Positions 62,147-64,000 of a stretch of 64,000 bases of DNA are shown piece by piece. Source of the stretch: CAYPLH01 sp964411505 (GTDB lineage: Bacteria > Bacillota > Clostridia > CAYPLH01 > DUMO01); NCBI GenBank assembly GCA_964411505.1, contig CAYPLH010000006.1, forward strand, positions 65,665 to 129,664. Direction: 5' to 3'. A model generated the notes under the pieces. The model was given only the letters and a program-made list of their open reading frames with translations. It was not told the DNA's origin and did no database searches. The translations under genes were made by a program, and so were the position numbers. The stretch's first letter is position 1. Each line of letters starts with the position of its first letter.

Positions 62147-62374
62147 ATTAAATCTCCTCACTTAACAAGTAAATTCTGCTGCAAACAAACAGTATGTACA
62201 GTTTAATTATCCATTGACATTCTATCACAAAAATAATCACACCGAAAGGAGATTATATGAAAATGATATGAGGGTAGCAGAATGAATGTGTCTATTCAGA
62301 CCCTATGTAACTTGAGATATAACTGTGCAATAACGGAAACTTCGCTTCATTTGCAAGAGCGGAATATAAAAATG

Positions 62375-63916
62375 CTAATAGTTGAACATTCTTTCTCGGT
62401 AATCCTTTTGTATTCCGGTACGCATGTAATCTATAAATCTGTTTAATAGGGCTGCTGCCCTATCCTTTGTAAGATATTCATTTGCATTTACATAACCTTT
62501 GTCATCACCCTTGACCAAGCCTATTCTTTGAGCTGCATAAATAGCATCTCTTGCATATGATGGGATGCTGTCATTATCCTTGAATGCTGTAACAGCACCT
62601 GGGTTTGGTGCAAGCCGTTCAAGACCTATAGCACGAATAAATATAGTAATTGCATCTGCTACCATTACATAATCATCAGGAGCAAATACACCAGATTCTT
62701 TTCCGTTTATAATTCCGCTCTCATAAGCATAGCTTATGTCCTTAAAGTTTGGATTTTCAGGTGAAACATCAACAAATGGTGATTCTACCTCTTCTTCTTC
62801 CTTTTTAGAAAACCGCGAGAATATGCCCGTCTTTACAGTCTCTTCCTCTACTGCCTCTCTTGTTGCATTAACCACAGCTGCAGTAAACTCCTGGCGATTT
62901 ATAAACTGTGAAGGATTAAATCGTGTCGGTTCATCTCTTATTATTTCCAGACTAAATAACGTTTTTATATCATTTTCTGCCCAATGCCCTCTTAGATGAT
63001 TCAATTGCGGTACAGGTAATCTTTCCTGAACTGGAAAACTTTCCATTTTCAAAGTATCTTTTAATGATATGATACGGTCGGTGGAAGCCCCAAACGAATC
63101 AAATTCAGGTATTTTCAGTTCATACTCTAGTATGCTGTTGCTATGTCTCTCCTCGATATACCCTCCGTCAAAGCTTATTTGATCAGGCTCATTAACAATA
63201 TATTTCATTAGCTTAGTTGTTGTTTGGGAAAATGTTACTTTTCCGGTACCGCCCCAGCTGTCAACCTCTCCGTCTTTTACCTCTTCGCTTTGTATGGTAT
63301 AATTAATTGTGCCTGACTCAGCAGCACTCCAAATTTGGTCATACCCATAAATCTCACCGATTGACTCAACTGTTACATTCCCTTCATTATTCAGATTACC
63401 AACCCTATATGTCTTTTTTCCCCACAAATTACCCGCCACATAACTTATTGCTGGCTTTTTATCTATTACATCTGATTTTGACATCTCATACTTTCTTAAG
63501 GTATATACCTTGTTACCAATTCTGATAACCTCTGATGGATTTCCTATCACGATTGTATTCTCTATTGTCTGCCCGTTACCCTTTTCAGTTACTATAGTTT
63601 CATAAATTACAGTCCGCTTTAGTGAGGCATCCAAACTTGCATTCTCCAAATTGTAAGTATATGTGCTTTTGACTGAACCCTGTCTGCTTATGGTTCTTAT
63701 TTTCAACTCACCTATAAATATAAATGGTTTTCCGCTCAAAAAACACAATTCTTGATATTCCAAATCAGAAGCTCCACTAATACTTCCAGAAGAAATTCCG
63801 CCTTCATATCCTAAGTCTCCCCTTGCTGCGTATGCTAAGCTAGGTATGGTAAAAACAAGAACTATAACGATTATAATAATGTTCACAATAAATCTTAATC
63901 GGTATTTATTAATCAT
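62375..63916 (-). CDS. S-layer-homology domain protein
   Basis: The roughly 513-residue protein has a signal sequence (cleavage after AYA near residue 30), an unrecognised beta-rich region (about 35-300) and three C-terminal SLH repeats (about 310-500; LRGHWAENDIKTLFSLEII, FKDISYAYESGIINGKESG, YARDAIYAAQRIGLVKGDD). It is exported and held to the cell wall. The start is GTG at 63920-63922 or ATG at 63914-63916; AGGA is near both. A processing role with the downstream S41 peptidase is possible but unproven. Confidence 0.85.
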   Translation of the reverse strand: MINKYRLRFIVNIIIIVIVLVFTIPSLAYAARGDLGYEGGISSGSISGASDLEYQELCFLSGKPFIFIGELKIRTISRQGSVKSTYTYNLENASLDASLKRTVIYETIVTEKGNGQTIENTIVIGNPSEVIRIGNKVYTLRKYEMSKSDVIDKKPAISYVAGNLWGKKTYRVGNLNNEGNVTVESIGEIYGYDQIWSAAESGTINYTIQSEEVKDGEVDSWGGTGKVTFSQTTTKLMKYIVNEPDQISFDGGYIEERHSNSILEYELKIPEFDSFGASTDRIISLKDTLKMESFPVQERLPVPQLNHLRGHWAENDIKTLFSLEIIRDEPTRFNPSQFINRQEFTAAVVNATREAVEEETVKTGIFSRFSKKEEEEVESPFVDVSPENPNFKDISYAYESGIINGKESGVFAPDDYVMVADAITIFIRAIGLERLAPNPGAVTAFKDNDSIPSYARDAIYAAQRIGLVKGDDKGYVNANEYLTKDRAAALLNRFIDYMRTGIQKDYRERMFNY

Positions 63917-64000
63917 TAGCACCCCATCCTGTTAAACTATATAGAACCGTTATACAAAACTTATAAAACTCTATAAAAACATTATAAAAGTTAATGTTTG

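Noticed and set aside
1..64000. Search for an ABC ATPase gene serving the three transporter sets
   Set aside because: No Walker A/LSGGQ-type protein is encoded in the window; a shared ATPase elsewhere is assumed.

Overview
The window is AT-rich and almost every gene reads on the minus strand. It carries a sporulation gene (spoIIR), S-layer-homology (SLH) proteins, CUT1-type sugar ABC transporters without their own ATPases, and many carbohydrate-active modules (X2, LamG, FN3, PKD, GH78, GH43-like, apiosidase-like, sulfatase). This fits an endospore-forming, plant- or algal-polysaccharide-degrading anaerobe of the Clostridia; the genus cannot be told from the sequence.

Layout on the minus strand, given by coordinate. 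1-11.3 kb: one long operon for an unusual transporter, with a very large substrate-binding protein carrying carbohydrate-binding-like modules, two pairs of permeases, an NHL/TPR/Yip1 membrane protein and a DUF5696 protein. 11.4-18.8 kb: an M14 peptidase, an apiosidase-like enzyme, a four-carbon acid sugar kinase, a split transketolase and an Asp/Glu-racemase-family protein. A LacI-family repressor at 19-20 kb follows, with a perfect 14-bp operator before the racemase gene and a related site in its own promoter. 20-24.6 kb: an alpha/beta hydrolase, an FAD oxidoreductase and a PKD protein.

24.8-40.8 kb: a first LplABC-type transporter, an Sde182-like protein (DUF1593), a TIM-barrel hydrolase, a membrane-sensor AraC regulator, a GH78 rhamnosidase, a sulfatase and a GH43-like enzyme. 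Four upstream regions here share one promoter/operator block with paired direct repeats, which I read as the AraC regulon. In the sulfatase promoter this block is split by two tandem copies of a 125-bp hairpin-rich element.

41.2-56.7 kb: a 2130-residue SLH-anchored heparinase II/III-like lyase, a second Sde182-like protein, a second LplABC transporter, a 2-hydroxyacid dehydrogenase and a second AraC sensor-regulator with its own promoter motif. 57-63.9 kb is a core-type block: Orn/Lys/Arg decarboxylase, MgtC-family protein, SpoIIR, an S41 peptidase and an SLH protein.

Working model (inference): the surface lyase cuts a complex polysaccharide, probably uronic-acid and rhamnose containing and partly sulfated; the transporters import oligosaccharides powered by a shared MsmX-like ATPase encoded elsewhere; cytoplasmic rhamnosidase, GH43-like, sulfatase, Sde182-like and apiosidase-like proteins trim them; and the kinase/transketolase/racemase set feeds an unusual released sugar into central metabolism. 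No tRNA, rRNA, CRISPR array or intact insertion sequence was seen.
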